Below, in pieces: positions 1-7,778 of a DNA stretch of 64,000 nucleotides. The stretch covers positions 186,001-250,000 of the forward strand of contig NZ_FNFQ01000003.1 of NCBI RefSeq assembly GCF_900101175.1, in the 5' to 3' direction. Position numbers and translations under genes: made by a program. The DNA is from Stenotrophomonas pavanii. GTDB taxonomy: Bacteria; Pseudomonadota; Gammaproteobacteria; Xanthomonadales; Xanthomonadaceae. The notes below the pieces were generated by a model. The model was not told where the DNA came from. It saw only the letters and a program-made list of their open reading frames with translations, and ran no database searches. Numbering within the stretch: position 1 is the stretch's first letter; each line of letters opens with the position of its first letter.

Positions 1-23
1 CGTCGCCTTGGCTTGAAGCAGGT

Positions 24-42
24 GCAGGGCTGCAAGCCCTGC
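24..42. repeat. SMAG-like REP palindrome
   Basis: A near-perfect stem-loop, GCAGGGCTGCAAGCCCTGC, lies in the non-coding first 149 bases. The same unit recurs at 56297-56315 and in a variant at 55871-55887, which marks it as a dispersed REP-type repeat. No gene is seen before base 150. Confidence 0.6.
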
Positions 43-149
43 CGACCCCCCCACTACGGTAGGGTGGGCCGATGCCGCGCTGCAGCTTGGCGTCGCCGCA
101 GATTTGATTACACTTGAAACTTGTTTGCCCACGACTCCGGACACCCACC

Positions 150-1139
150 ATGAAGCTTGGTTCCTTGAAGGAAGGCGGCCGCGACGGCACCCTGATCGTT
201 GTCTCGCGCGACCTGCGCCACGGCGTGCGCGCCACCGGCATTGCCGCCACCCTGCAGCAGGCTTTGGAGGACTGGAGCCACATCGCGCCGCGCCTGAACG
301 CCCTGTACGAATCGCTCAACGCCGGTGACGCCGATGGCGTGTTCGACCTTGATCCGCAGGCGCTGGCTGCGCCGATGCCGCGCGCTTATGAATTCGTCGA
401 CGGCAGCGCCTACCTGCCGCACGTCGAGCGTGTGCGCCGTGCCCGTGGCGCCGAGGTGCCGGAGAGCTTCTACACCGATCCGCTGATGTACCAGGCCACC
501 AGCGCCGGCTTCTACGGCCCGCGTGACGCGGTCAAGGTGGTCAGCGAGGACTACGGTATCGACCTGGAAGCGGAGATCGTGGTGATCACCGACGACGTGC
601 CGATGGCGGCGACCCCGGAACAGGCCGCCGGCCACATCCAGTTGATCGGCCTGGTCAACGATGTCTCGCTGCGCAACCTGATCCCGGGCGAGCTGGCCAA
701 GGGCTTCGGCTTCCTGCAGTCCAAGCCGCGCTCGGCGCTGTCGCCGGTGTTCGTCACCCCTGACGAGCTGGGCGCTGCGTGGCAGGACAGCAAGGTGCAC
801 CTGCCGCTGCTGACCCACATCAACGGCCAGTGGTTCGGTGCGCCGGAAGCGGGCGTGGACATGCAGTTCAATTTCGCCCAGCTGGTTTCGCATGCGGCCA
901 AGACCCGTCCGCTGGGCGCTGGCACCATCGTCGGCTCCGGCACCATCGCCAACGAGGACACCAGCAAGGGCGCCTCGTGCTTCGCCGAGCAGCGCGTGGT
1001 GGAGACCCTGCGCGATGGCAAGCCGAGCACGCCGTTCATGTCCTTCGGCGACGTGGTCCGCATCGAGATGCTCGATGGCGCGGGCGACAGCATCTTCGGT
1101 GCGATCGAGCAGCGCATCGAACAGGCGGCCAGGCCCTGA
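150..1139 (+). CDS. Fumarylacetoacetate hydrolase family protein
   Basis: A 329-residue protein of the fumarylacetoacetate hydrolase (FAH) family, expected to cleave fumarylacetoacetate to fumarate and acetoacetate in the cytosol at the end of tyrosine/homogentisate breakdown. The ATG at 150 is preferred over the in-frame TTG at 114 because the family starts near MKLGSLKEGGRDG. The C-terminal half has the metal-site pattern of the family (ESFYTDPLMYQ, then DLEAEIVVITDDVP, then the GSGTIANED loop). maiA starts 3 bases after the stop, and maleylacetoacetate isomerase supplies the substrate, so the pair is almost certainly one operon. The earlier steps (hppD, hmgA) are not in the window. Other FAH-fold hydrolases exist, but the maiA neighbour favours this role. 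Confidence 0.88.
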   Translation: MKLGSLKEGGRDGTLIVVSRDLRHGVRATGIAATLQQALEDWSHIAPRLNALYESLNAGDADGVFDLDPQALAAPMPRAYEFVDGSAYLPHVERVRRARGAEVPESFYTDPLMYQATSAGFYGPRDAVKVVSEDYGIDLEAEIVVITDDVPMAATPEQAAGHIQLIGLVNDVSLRNLIPGELAKGFGFLQSKPRSALSPVFVTPDELGAAWQDSKVHLPLLTHINGQWFGAPEAGVDMQFNFAQLVSHAAKTRPLGAGTIVGSGTIANEDTSKGASCFAEQRVVETLRDGKPSTPFMSFGDVVRIEMLDGAGDSIFGAIEQRIEQAARP

Positions 1140-1141
1140 GC

Positions 1142-1822
1142 ATGGAGGCGGCGATGGAGATCCCGGTCGACGACGGCATCGTGCTGTACACCTACTGGCG
1201 ATCCAGCGCCGCCTACCGCGTGCGCATCGGCCTGGAGCTGAAGGGCCTGGCCTGGGAGGCCCGGCCGGTGCATCTGGTGCGCGACGGTGGCGAGCAGCAC
1301 CGGGATGCCTATCGGGCGCTCAACCCGCAGCAGCAGATACCGACCCTGCTGCATGAGGGACATGTGCTGACCCAGTCGCTGGCGATCCTCGAATACCTGG
1401 ACGAGCGCTTTCCGCAGGTACCGCTGCTGCCGGCCGACGCCGCCGGCCGCGCGCGGGTGCGGGCGCTGGCCCAGCTGGTGGCCTGCGACATCCACCCGAT
1501 CAACAACCTGCGGGTGATGCAGTACCTGGAACGCAGTCTGCAGCTGCCGGCCGATGCACGCACGCAGTGGACGCTGCACTGGATCGCCGAGGGCTTTGCA
1601 GCGATGGAAGCGCTGTTGGCCAACAGCCGTGACACCGGCGCCTTCTGTCATGGCGACCGCCCCGGCCTGGCCGACATCTGCCTGTTGCCGCAGCTGTACA
1701 ACGCCCACCGCTTCGGCCTGGACCTGGCACCGTACCCGACCCTGCGCCGCATCGAAGCGGCCTGCCAAGCGCTGGACGCATTCGACCGCGCGCGCCCGGA
1801 ACACCAGCTCGACGCCGCCTGA
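1142..1822 (+). CDS. maiA: Maleylacetoacetate isomerase (zeta-class GST)
   Basis: A 226-residue zeta-class glutathione transferase that isomerises maleylacetoacetate to fumarylacetoacetate. The N-terminal thioredoxin-like domain carries the zeta signature SSAAYRVRIGLELKG near residues 20-34 and NPQQQIPTL as the cis-Pro loop; the helical C-terminal domain contains the family-typical GDRPGLADICLLPQLYNA. The start is ATG 1142, with a second ATG at 1154 (MEIPV) an equally good choice. It follows the FAH-family gene by 2 bases. Its stop codon abuts a 66-bp palindromic repeat, so transcript ends from this gene and the opposing one meet there. Confidence 0.92.
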   Translation: MEAAMEIPVDDGIVLYTYWRSSAAYRVRIGLELKGLAWEARPVHLVRDGGEQHRDAYRALNPQQQIPTLLHEGHVLTQSLAILEYLDERFPQVPLLPADAAGRARVRALAQLVACDIHPINNLRVMQYLERSLQLPADARTQWTLHWIAEGFAAMEALLANSRDTGAFCHGDRPGLADICLLPQLYNAHRFGLDLAPYPTLRRIEAACQALDAFDRARPEHQLDAA

Positions 1823-1823
1823 A

Positions 1824-1889
1824 AAAAAGGGGACGGAGGGGATTAAGTCGTATATGCACTTACGACTTAATCCCCTCCGTCCCCTTTCC
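1824..1889. repeat. 66-bp palindromic element, copy 1
   Basis: An inverted repeat with 27-base arms (1824-1850 and 1863-1889) around a 12-base loop (TATATGCACTTA). The arms contain the core GGGGACGGAGGGGATTAAG. The left arm begins 1 base after the maiA stop and the right arm supplies the stop codon of the facing gene. A second copy with the same arms lies at 4649-4714. It looks like a REP or MITE-type non-autonomous element that could also act as a two-way terminator; no transposase is nearby. Confidence 0.85.
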
Positions 1890-3327
1890 GCCGCAAACGG
1901 GCCAGGTCATCGCGGAACACCCGGTAGGCGTCCTCGCGGCGCGCATCGTCGGCCTGCCGTAACACCCACGCCGGGTGCACGGTGGCGTAGCCGCGCGTGC
2001 CGTCTTCGAGGGTGTGCCAGCGTCCGCGGTCACGCGAGAGGTCGAAGTCACGACCGAATACCGAGGCTGCCGCTGTCGCGCCCAGGCACACGATCACCCG
2101 GGGCCGCACACGCGCGATCTCCCCCATCAGCCAGGGGCGGCAGGCCTGGATGTGGCGGCTTTCCGGTCGCTTGTGCAGCCGCACCTTGCCGCGCCGCTCA
2201 TGGTGGAAGTGCTTCACCGCGTTGGTGAGGTACAGCTGGGCGCGATCGATTCCCAGCTCCGCCAGTGCGCGGTCCAGCACCTGGCCGGCGGGTCCTGCGA
2301 ACGGCTGCCCGCGCAGATCTTCGGTGTCTCCAGGTTGTTCTCCGACCAGCATCACCTCGGCCCCTGCCGGCCCCTGCCCGAACACGGTCTGCGTGGCCTG
2401 CTCCCACAACGGGCACTGGCGGCAGGCGCTGGCCTGTCCGCGCAGATTGTCCAGACTGCTGGCATCGGTTGCCTGCGCCGCAGCGTTCGCACGTGGGCGA
2501 ATCCTGCGTTGCGGCGCCTGCGCCGGCCGGTCATGCATCTCCTGCACGCGGTCGGCCGCATCGCGCACCAGGCGCGGCAGCAACTGTGCTTCAGGCAGAT
2601 GGCGCCAGTACTTGGCCGGCATCTCCTGCATCATCATCCGAGTGTTGAGTCGCGCCGGATTGAAGATGCTGGCGTAGTAGGTCTGCCACAGCGACTCGCG
2701 TGCATCCTCGGCCGGGGCATCCTCGCGCCGTGCACCGGGGCCGAAGGCAAGCGCCTGCCCATCCCAGGCGACGCTGCGCGAAGGAGTGAGGATGGCCCAG
2801 CGCATGCCGGTGAAACGACGCGCGAAGAACGGCGCGACCCGGTCGACGATGTGGTGCTGTGGCTCGAACCAGGCGATGAACGCATCAGGCTGGCCAGGCA
2901 CCTCGCGGAAGCGCACGAATGCCTTCATCTTGTGCGTGTCACGGCGGACGGCCTGGGCAAGGGCCGTCGCGCGCAGGACATCGGCGTCGGCGGGGTTGCT
3001 CAGCACTGATCGCTCGCCATGGGCGATGCGCCACAGCAGGCGATACAGCAAGGCCAGGCGCTGGGGATCGCGATGGCACAGGCAGGTGGCCGCCAGTTCC
3101 AGGAAGTCACGTGGAACGTTGGGTGCTCCGGCATCGGCAAGTATCGGCGCCTGCTGTACGGCCGGCGCATCCAGCAGCGAGGTGTCGCTCCCTTCCAGCC
3201 AGTCCAGTTGAGGCGGGGCCACGCCGCGCAGCAACGCTTCGCGCGCAGCATCGCGCCAGGCCTGCAGCGACCACGGCGGATCCACCCGCAGCGACCAGCG
3301 CTGCGCGTCAGGATGCAGACGGGGCAT
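1867..3327 (-). CDS. DUF4130 domain-UdgX fusion (uracil-DNA glycosylase superfamily)
   Basis: A 486-residue two-domain protein. Residues about 85-250 match the DUF4130 domain (the TIGR03915-type DNA metabolism domain); residues about 290-480 are a UdgX-type uracil-DNA glycosylase with the water-activating-loop region GEQPGD (329-334), the UdgX-specific insertion GKVRLHK (380-386; His385 corresponds to the histidine that in studied UdgX bonds covalently to the abasic sugar) and HPAWVLR (451-457). Cys302, 305, 396 and 414 could hold an iron-sulfur cluster. It overlaps the upstream radical SAM gene by 20 bases, so the two are translationally coupled. The last six residues (KGDGGD) and the stop lie in a palindromic repeat. 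The family is clear; the role of the DUF4130 half is unknown. Confidence 0.88.
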   Translation of the reverse strand: MPRLHPDAQRWSLRVDPPWSLQAWRDAAREALLRGVAPPQLDWLEGSDTSLLDAPAVQQAPILADAGAPNVPRDFLELAATCLCHRDPQRLALLYRLLWRIAHGERSVLSNPADADVLRATALAQAVRRDTHKMKAFVRFREVPGQPDAFIAWFEPQHHIVDRVAPFFARRFTGMRWAILTPSRSVAWDGQALAFGPGARREDAPAEDARESLWQTYYASIFNPARLNTRMMMQEMPAKYWRHLPEAQLLPRLVRDAADRVQEMHDRPAQAPQRRIRPRANAAAQATDASSLDNLRGQASACRQCPLWEQATQTVFGQGPAGAEVMLVGEQPGDTEDLRGQPFAGPAGQVLDRALAELGIDRAQLYLTNAVKHFHHERRGKVRLHKRPESRHIQACRPWLMGEIARVRPRVIVCLGATAAASVFGRDFDLSRDRGRWHTLEDGTRGYATVHPAWVLRQADDARREDAYRVFRDDLARLRRKGDGGD

Positions 3328-4591
3328 CGAACAGCGAACCCTGGCGCGGAGGCGGGGCCAGCTGCGCGCGCAGCGCCGCCGGATCGTCCAGTGCTTTGCG
3401 CGGGTGATGGTCGGCCAGCAGCACGAACGGCAGCAGCTTGCTCATCGGTGCTTTCAGGCGCGCGATGTCGGCCACGCGCAGCCGCCCGTGGCGGCGTGCC
3501 ATCAGCACGCGCTTGACGTTGCGCACGCCAAGGCCGGGCACGCGCAGCAGCATTTCCTTCGGTGCCCGGTTCAGATCGACCGGAAAGCGCTCGGGATGGC
3601 GGATCGCCCAGGCCATCTTGGGGTCGATATCCAGGTCGAGCATGCCGTCCCGGGTGGTATCGGTAATCTCATCCACGCCGTAGCCGTAGAAGCGCAGCAG
3701 CCAGTCAGCCTGGTAGAGGCGATGTTCGCGCTGCAGCGGTGGCGGCTGCAGTGGCAGCTGCCGGCTGGCGTCCGGAATCGGGCTGAACGCGGAGTAGTAG
3801 ACCCGGCGCATGCGGTAGTTGCCGTACAGGCTGTCGGCGCTGGCCAGGATCTGCTGGTCGTTTGCCCCGTCCGCGCCGACGATCATCTGGGTGCTCTGCC
3901 CGGCCGGTGCGAAACGGGGAGGGCGCGGGCGAGCGCTGCGGCTGGCCGTCGGTGCCACCGCTGCGGGGGCCTTGCGAGCTTCCTTGGCTTCCTCGATGCG
4001 CCAGCGCAGTTCGCCCATCGCGCCACGGATCGAATGCACCGTCTTCTCCGGCGCCAAGGCGCTCAGGCCGGCTTCGGTGGGCAGTTCCACGTTGATGGAC
4101 AGGCGGTCGGCATAGCGCCCGGCACTGGCCAGCAGTTCCGGCGAGGCCTCGGGAATGGTCTTGAGGTGGATGTAGCCGGCGTAGCGGTGTTCTTCGCGCA
4201 GCTGCCGGGCCACTTCCACCATCTGTTCCATGGTGTAGTCCGCATTGCGGATGATGCCGCTGGACAGGAACAGGCCCTCGATGTAGTTGCGCTTGTAGAA
4301 GTCCAGGGTGAGCGTGACCACCTCGTCCACGCTGAAGCGCGCGCGGGCCACGTTGCTGGAGACCCGGTTCACGCAATAGGCGCAGTCGTAAATGCAGAAG
4401 TTGGTCAGCAGGATCTTCAGCAACGACACGCAGCGGCCATCGGGCGTGTAGCTGTGGCAGATGCCCATGCCCTCGGTGCTGCCGATACCGCCACTGGCGC
4501 GCGAATCGCGCTTGCCCGAGCCGCTGGAGGCGCAGGAGGCATCGTACTTGGCGGCATCGGCCAGAATGGCCAGCTTGCGGATGGTTTCCAT
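3308..4591 (-). CDS. Putative DNA modification/repair radical SAM protein
   Basis: A 427-residue radical SAM protein of the TIGR03916 type, which co-occurs with UdgX and DUF4130 proteins. Cys66, Cys70 and Cys73 form the CX3CX2C cluster motif (CIYDCAYC); a conserved N-terminal block (KYDASCASSGS, residues 15-25, and GICHSYTPDGRC, 43-54) precedes it. The C-terminal part has a helix-hairpin-helix-like stretch (LRVPGLGVRNVKRVL) suited to DNA binding. The chemistry and substrate are unknown for the family. The start ATG at 4591 is followed upstream by a 7-bp hairpin (4613-4631, arms GGTCTCA/TGAGACC) and then a palindromic repeat. It is the first gene of a two-gene operon with the UdgX fusion. Confidence 0.85.
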   Translation of the reverse strand: METIRKLAILADAAKYDASCASSGSGKRDSRASGGIGSTEGMGICHSYTPDGRCVSLLKILLTNFCIYDCAYCVNRVSSNVARARFSVDEVVTLTLDFYKRNYIEGLFLSSGIIRNADYTMEQMVEVARQLREEHRYAGYIHLKTIPEASPELLASAGRYADRLSINVELPTEAGLSALAPEKTVHSIRGAMGELRWRIEEAKEARKAPAAVAPTASRSARPRPPRFAPAGQSTQMIVGADGANDQQILASADSLYGNYRMRRVYYSAFSPIPDASRQLPLQPPPLQREHRLYQADWLLRFYGYGVDEITDTTRDGMLDLDIDPKMAWAIRHPERFPVDLNRAPKEMLLRVPGLGVRNVKRVLMARRHGRLRVADIARLKAPMSKLLPFVLLADHHPRKALDDPAALRAQLAPPPRQGSLFDAPSAS

Positions 4592-4648
4592 TGAAGAAAC
4601 CTACGGATGACGGGTCTCATTGGATGAGACCGCCCCTGAATCCTTCAG

Positions 4649-4714
4649 AAAAAGGGGACGGAGGGGATTAAGTCGCAAGTGCACAAACGACTTAATCCCC
4701 TCCGTCCCCTTTTT
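4649..4714. repeat. 66-bp palindromic element, copy 2
   Basis: The same 27-base arms as the copy at 1824-1889, here at 4649-4675 and 4688-4714, with the loop CAAGTGCACAAA. The loop matches copy 1 better as its reverse complement (9 of 12) than directly (7 of 12), suggesting the two copies are in opposite orientation. It sits 7 bases past the pilU stop and 57 bases before the radical SAM start codon, so with copy 1 it frames the UdgX module. Confidence 0.85.
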
Positions 4715-4721
4715 CGTGGGA

Positions 4722-5849
4722 TCAGAAGCCGTGGGTGATGCTGGGTGCGCCTGCCGAGAAATCCGCGTACGGGTCGTGCTCGCCGCTGCTGCCTTCGGAC
4801 AGGCGGAACTTCAGGGCCAGGCCATCGCGCGAGTCCGCCGCGCGCAGCGCTTCCTCCTGCTCGATGGTGCCGGCCTTGGCCAGCCGGAACAGGCACTGGT
4901 CGAAGCTCTCCATGCCTTCTTCCAGCGAGGCTTCCATCGCGGCCTTGATTTCGTGCACCTGGCCGCGGCGCAGCAGGTCGCGGATCATCGGCGTGTTGAT
5001 CAGCACCTCGGTGGCCGGCAGGCGTCGGCCCTCCTTGTTCTTCACCAGGCGCTGGCTGATCACTGCGCGCAGGTTCAGCGCCAGGTTCATCAGCACGTTC
5101 TTGTGCGCGCTTTCCGGGAAGAAGTTGAGGATGCGCTCGATGGTCTGGTCGGCGTTGTTGGAGTGCAGGGTCGCCAGGCACAGGTGGCCGGTCTCGGCGA
5201 AGGCGATCGCCGCCTCCATCGTTTCCGCATCCAGGATCTCGCCGATCAGGATCACGTCCGGCGCTTCGCGCATCGCGTTCTTCAGCGCGTTGTGGAAGGC
5301 ATGGGTGTCCAGGCCGACCTCGCGCTGGTTGACGATCGACATCTTGTGCTTGTGCAGGTACTCGATCGGGTCCTCGATGGTGAGGATGTGGCCGGTGGTG
5401 GTGCTGTTGCGGTGGTCGATCATCGACGCCAGCGAGGTGGACTTGCCGGAGCCGGTGGACCCCACCACCAGCACCAGCCCGCGCGGGGTCATGATGACGT
5501 CCTTCAGCACCTGCGGAAGGTTCAGCTCCTCGATGCTCGGGATCCGGCTGCGGATGGCGCGGATGACCATGCCGACCTCGCCCCGCTGCTTGAACACGTT
5601 GACGCGGAAGCGCCCGGCGTCGGGCAGGGCGATGGCCATGTTGAGCTCGAGCTCGCGCTCGAACTGCGGCACCTGGCCCTCGTCCATCAGCGAGTAGGCA
5701 ATCTTCTTCACCATGCCTGGCGGCAGGCCGGTGTTGCCCAGCGGATAGAGCTTCCCCTCGATCTTGATGTAGACCGGTGCCCCGGTGGTCAAAAACATGT
5801 CCGAAGCGTTCTTTTCGGTCATCAGCTTCAGGAAGTAGCCGATATCCAT
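4722..5849 (-). CDS. pilU: Type IV pilus retraction ATPase PilU
   Basis: A 375-residue PilT/PilU-type secretion ATPase that helps pull back type IV pili from the inner-membrane face. Walker A is GSTGSGKST (130-138), the Asp box is ILTIEDPIEYLH (155-165), and the Walker B region is ILIGEILDAETME (200-212) followed by the His box GHLCLATLHSNNADQ. Length and the start MDIGYFLKLMTEKNASDMF fit PilU better than PilT. Odd points: the usual Arg after the Walker B Glu (EIRD) is Leu206 here, and no pilT lies beside it; a divergent envelope gene pair starts 97 bases away instead. Confidence 0.9.
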   Translation of the reverse strand: MDIGYFLKLMTEKNASDMFLTTGAPVYIKIEGKLYPLGNTGLPPGMVKKIAYSLMDEGQVPQFERELELNMAIALPDAGRFRVNVFKQRGEVGMVIRAIRSRIPSIEELNLPQVLKDVIMTPRGLVLVVGSTGSGKSTSLASMIDHRNSTTTGHILTIEDPIEYLHKHKMSIVNQREVGLDTHAFHNALKNAMREAPDVILIGEILDAETMEAAIAFAETGHLCLATLHSNNADQTIERILNFFPESAHKNVLMNLALNLRAVISQRLVKNKEGRRLPATEVLINTPMIRDLLRRGQVHEIKAAMEASLEEGMESFDQCLFRLAKAGTIEQEEALRAADSRDGLALKFRLSEGSSGEHDPYADFSAGAPSITHGF

Positions 5850-5946
5850 TGCGAATTTTCCCCAACGAAACGGCCGACGCCCGTTGCCAGCACGGTGTCG
5901 GCTTGACGACAATGGCCGCGAACCGACAACCGGTACGGCCTCCCCA

Positions 5947-6336
5947 ATGAAACGACTTAGCTTCGCACGAATGCGCCATGGCCTGTATGTGATGGCGTTT
6001 GCATTCGCACTGTCTTCTCCCGCCTGGGCGCAGGACGCCGCCCTGGAACTGGCGCAGGCCCGGCAGGCGGTCGACAAGGCCACCCAGGCCGATGCCGACC
6101 AGTACGCCCCGGACCTGATCGGGCTGGCCCGGCAGGGGCTGGAGCAGGCCCAGCGCGCCGCGGGCGACCGCCGCGAGCGCAAGAATGCGCCGGCAATGGC
6201 CCTGCGCGCCGCCGCCGATGCCGACCTGGCCCGCGTCCGCAGCGAGGAAGCCACCGTCAGCGCGCAGCTTCAGCTGCGCCGCAACGAGGTCAACCAGCTG
6301 CAACGCCAGCTGTCGACCGGGGAGGATCGCCGGTGA
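5947..6336 (+). CDS. DUF4398-domain exported protein
   Basis: A 129-residue protein with a signal peptide (positively charged start MKRLSFARMRHG, hydrophobic core, cut after SPAWA, residues about 22-26). The mature part is a helical DUF4398 domain rich in Ala, Gln and Arg (LELAQARQAVDKATQADADQYAPDLIGLARQGLEQAQRA pattern, heptad-like). ATG 5947 is chosen over the upstream in-frame starts because it sets the signal peptide at the N-terminus. It overlaps the next gene by 4 bases (GTGA), so the two products are probably made together and act in the periplasm. Molecular function is not known. Confidence 0.75.
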   Translation: MKRLSFARMRHGLYVMAFAFALSSPAWAQDAALELAQARQAVDKATQADADQYAPDLIGLARQGLEQAQRAAGDRRERKNAPAMALRAAADADLARVRSEEATVSAQLQLRRNEVNQLQRQLSTGEDRR

Positions 6337-7217
6337 AGCCGATGACCGCCGCAACCCTGGCCGCGCTGCTGGCGCTGCCGACCCTGGCCGTGGCCGCCGA
6401 CAACCCGATGGTGGCGCAGCTGAGCCAGCGCCTGATGGCCATCCAGGCCAATCCGGATACCGCTGAGCTGGGCGCCTTCGAGCGCATGCAGGCGCAGCAG
6501 GCCATCGCGACCCTGGACAAGGCCAAGCGCCGTGACCAGGAGCTGGCCACCTACCTGGCCGAGCGCCGGGTGGAGATTGCCGAGACCGCAGTGCGCACTG
6601 CGCTGGCCGCGCGCGAGGTCGACCGCCTGGAGCGCACCCGCAGCGACCTGCTGATCGAGGCCAGCCGCCGCGACGCCGCCCGTGCCCGCCAGGAGGCCGA
6701 ACAGCTGCGCATGCAGGCACAGATGCAGGCCGAGGAAGCCGAACGCCTGCGCCAGGCCGCCGAGGCCGAAACCCTGGCCCGACAGGACGCCGAAAACGCC
6801 CTGACCAGCGTGGCCGGCAAGCAGCAGCAGCGCCTCAGCGCCGCCCAGCAGAACGCCGCCAGGCTGGCCCGCGAGGAGGCCGAGCTGGTGTCGGGCCAGA
6901 AGCTGCCGGGTTCGAAGTTCGATGCGCGCGGTGAGGTCTTCACCTTCGGCGGCGACGCGTTCGCTGCAGGTGCGTCCAGCCTGTCTGGCGGCGCCCGCAA
7001 CCAGGCCAAGGCGCTCGCCGAGTACCTGAACATCGGCAAGAAGGGCCGCCTGCGCATCGAGGCCTACGACAGTGCCAACGGCGTGGGCCAGAAGCGTGCC
7101 GAAGCGTTGCGCGACGCCCTGGTCGCGGCCGGTGTCGCCAGTAACCGCATCCAGGTCAGCGGCAAGAAGGCTGCCTCCACCCGGGCGCGCTCGGCCGAGG
7201 TCATCATCGCGCCGTAA
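6333..7217 (+). CDS. OmpA-like periplasmic protein with DUF4398-type coiled coil
   Basis: A 294-residue exported protein. A signal peptide (residues 1-21, cut after AVA) is followed by a long Ala/Glu/Arg-rich coiled coil (about 40-190) and a C-terminal OmpA-type fold (about 195-290) ending in GRLRIEAYDSANGVGQKRAEALR. The Asp and Arg expected to hold peptidoglycan are both visible (YDSANG and QKRAEAL), but the loop between them is about ten residues shorter than in classic OmpA. Start GTG 6333 overlaps the previous stop; ATG 6342 is an alternative. A strong terminator follows. A cell-wall tether or envelope-stability role is inferred. Confidence 0.75.
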   Translation: MKPMTAATLAALLALPTLAVAADNPMVAQLSQRLMAIQANPDTAELGAFERMQAQQAIATLDKAKRRDQELATYLAERRVEIAETAVRTALAAREVDRLERTRSDLLIEASRRDAARARQEAEQLRMQAQMQAEEAERLRQAAEAETLARQDAENALTSVAGKQQQRLSAAQQNAARLAREEAELVSGQKLPGSKFDARGEVFTFGGDAFAAGASSLSGGARNQAKALAEYLNIGKKGRLRIEAYDSANGVGQKRAEALRDALVAAGVASNRIQVSGKKAASTRARSAEVIIAP

Positions 7218-7262
7218 TGCATTGATATTGTTTGTTTTTCGTTGCAATGAGCATTCAGCCTG

Positions 7263-7292
7263 AACCCCGCCCCGGCGGGGTTCGGTCTTTTT
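7263..7292 (+). terminator. Rho-independent terminator
   Basis: Stem AACCCCGCC/GGCGGGGTT with a 2-base loop, followed by CGGTCTTTTT. It lies 46 bases after the OmpA-like gene and closes that operon. Confidence 0.85.
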
Positions 7293-7486
7293 GTCGCAGG
7301 GGTCTTGTACCCCGCCCTGAGCAGGCGTAGGGTCAATCGTCCGGGACGCAATGCCGCGGACCGGACGATGGGAGGGCCGGGCCGATGCAAGCAGGGCGCG
7401 AACCGCAGCAGATCGACGTGCGCAGGCCAGTGCCGCAGGTCGTTGCAGGCGTCCAGGTGGCCATCGACCGGCACTCCTCCATGAAC

Positions 7487-7515
7487 AACGCCCCGTGCCT
7501 TGCGGCCGGGGCGTT
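7487..7515 (+). promoter_or_regulatory. Stem-loop in the leader of the YdcH-family gene
   Basis: A perfect 9-bp stem (AACGCCCCG/CGGGGCGTT, 11-base loop) ends 15 bases before the Shine-Dalgarno of the next gene and has no T-run, so it is more likely a leader structure or mRNA stabiliser than a terminator. The rest of 7293-7541 shows no gene. Confidence 0.4.
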
Positions 7516-7541
7516 CGTGTATCTGTCGAAGGAGGTCCATC

Positions 7542-7778
7542 ATGTTTGAAGATCAGCCCCAGAGCGAGATCGACGCCCGTCGCGCGCGTGATCCGGAGTT
7601 CAGGGCACTCCATGACCAGCACCGCAAGTTGAACAAGAAGTGCATGGACGCGGAGTTGGGTGTACTCCCGATCGATGATGTCACCCTGGGTCGCATGAAG
7701 CGTGAGAAGCTGCTGGCCAAGCAACGTCTTCTGCGAATGTACGAAACACCGCTCCCAACGACGTCCCCCACGCTTTGA
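7542..7778 (+). CDS. YdcH-family protein (DUF465)
   Basis: A 78-residue acidic/basic helical protein of the DUF465 (YdcH) family. The core ARDPEFRALHDQHRKLNKKCMD and LGRMKREKLLAKQRLLRMYE gives two amphipathic helices separated by a short turn, as in the family hairpin. The start is well supported by GGAGG at 7531-7535, 6 bases before ATG 7542. It stands alone between two intergenic stretches with hairpins. The function of the family is not established. Confidence 0.75.
   Translation: MFEDQPQSEIDARRARDPEFRALHDQHRKLNKKCMDAELGVLPIDDVTLGRMKREKLLAKQRLLRMYETPLPTTSPTL

Noticed and set aside
551..1804. Leftward open frame opposite FAH-family gene and maiA
   Set aside because: Shadow frame with low-complexity composition; the rightward genes are well matched to families.
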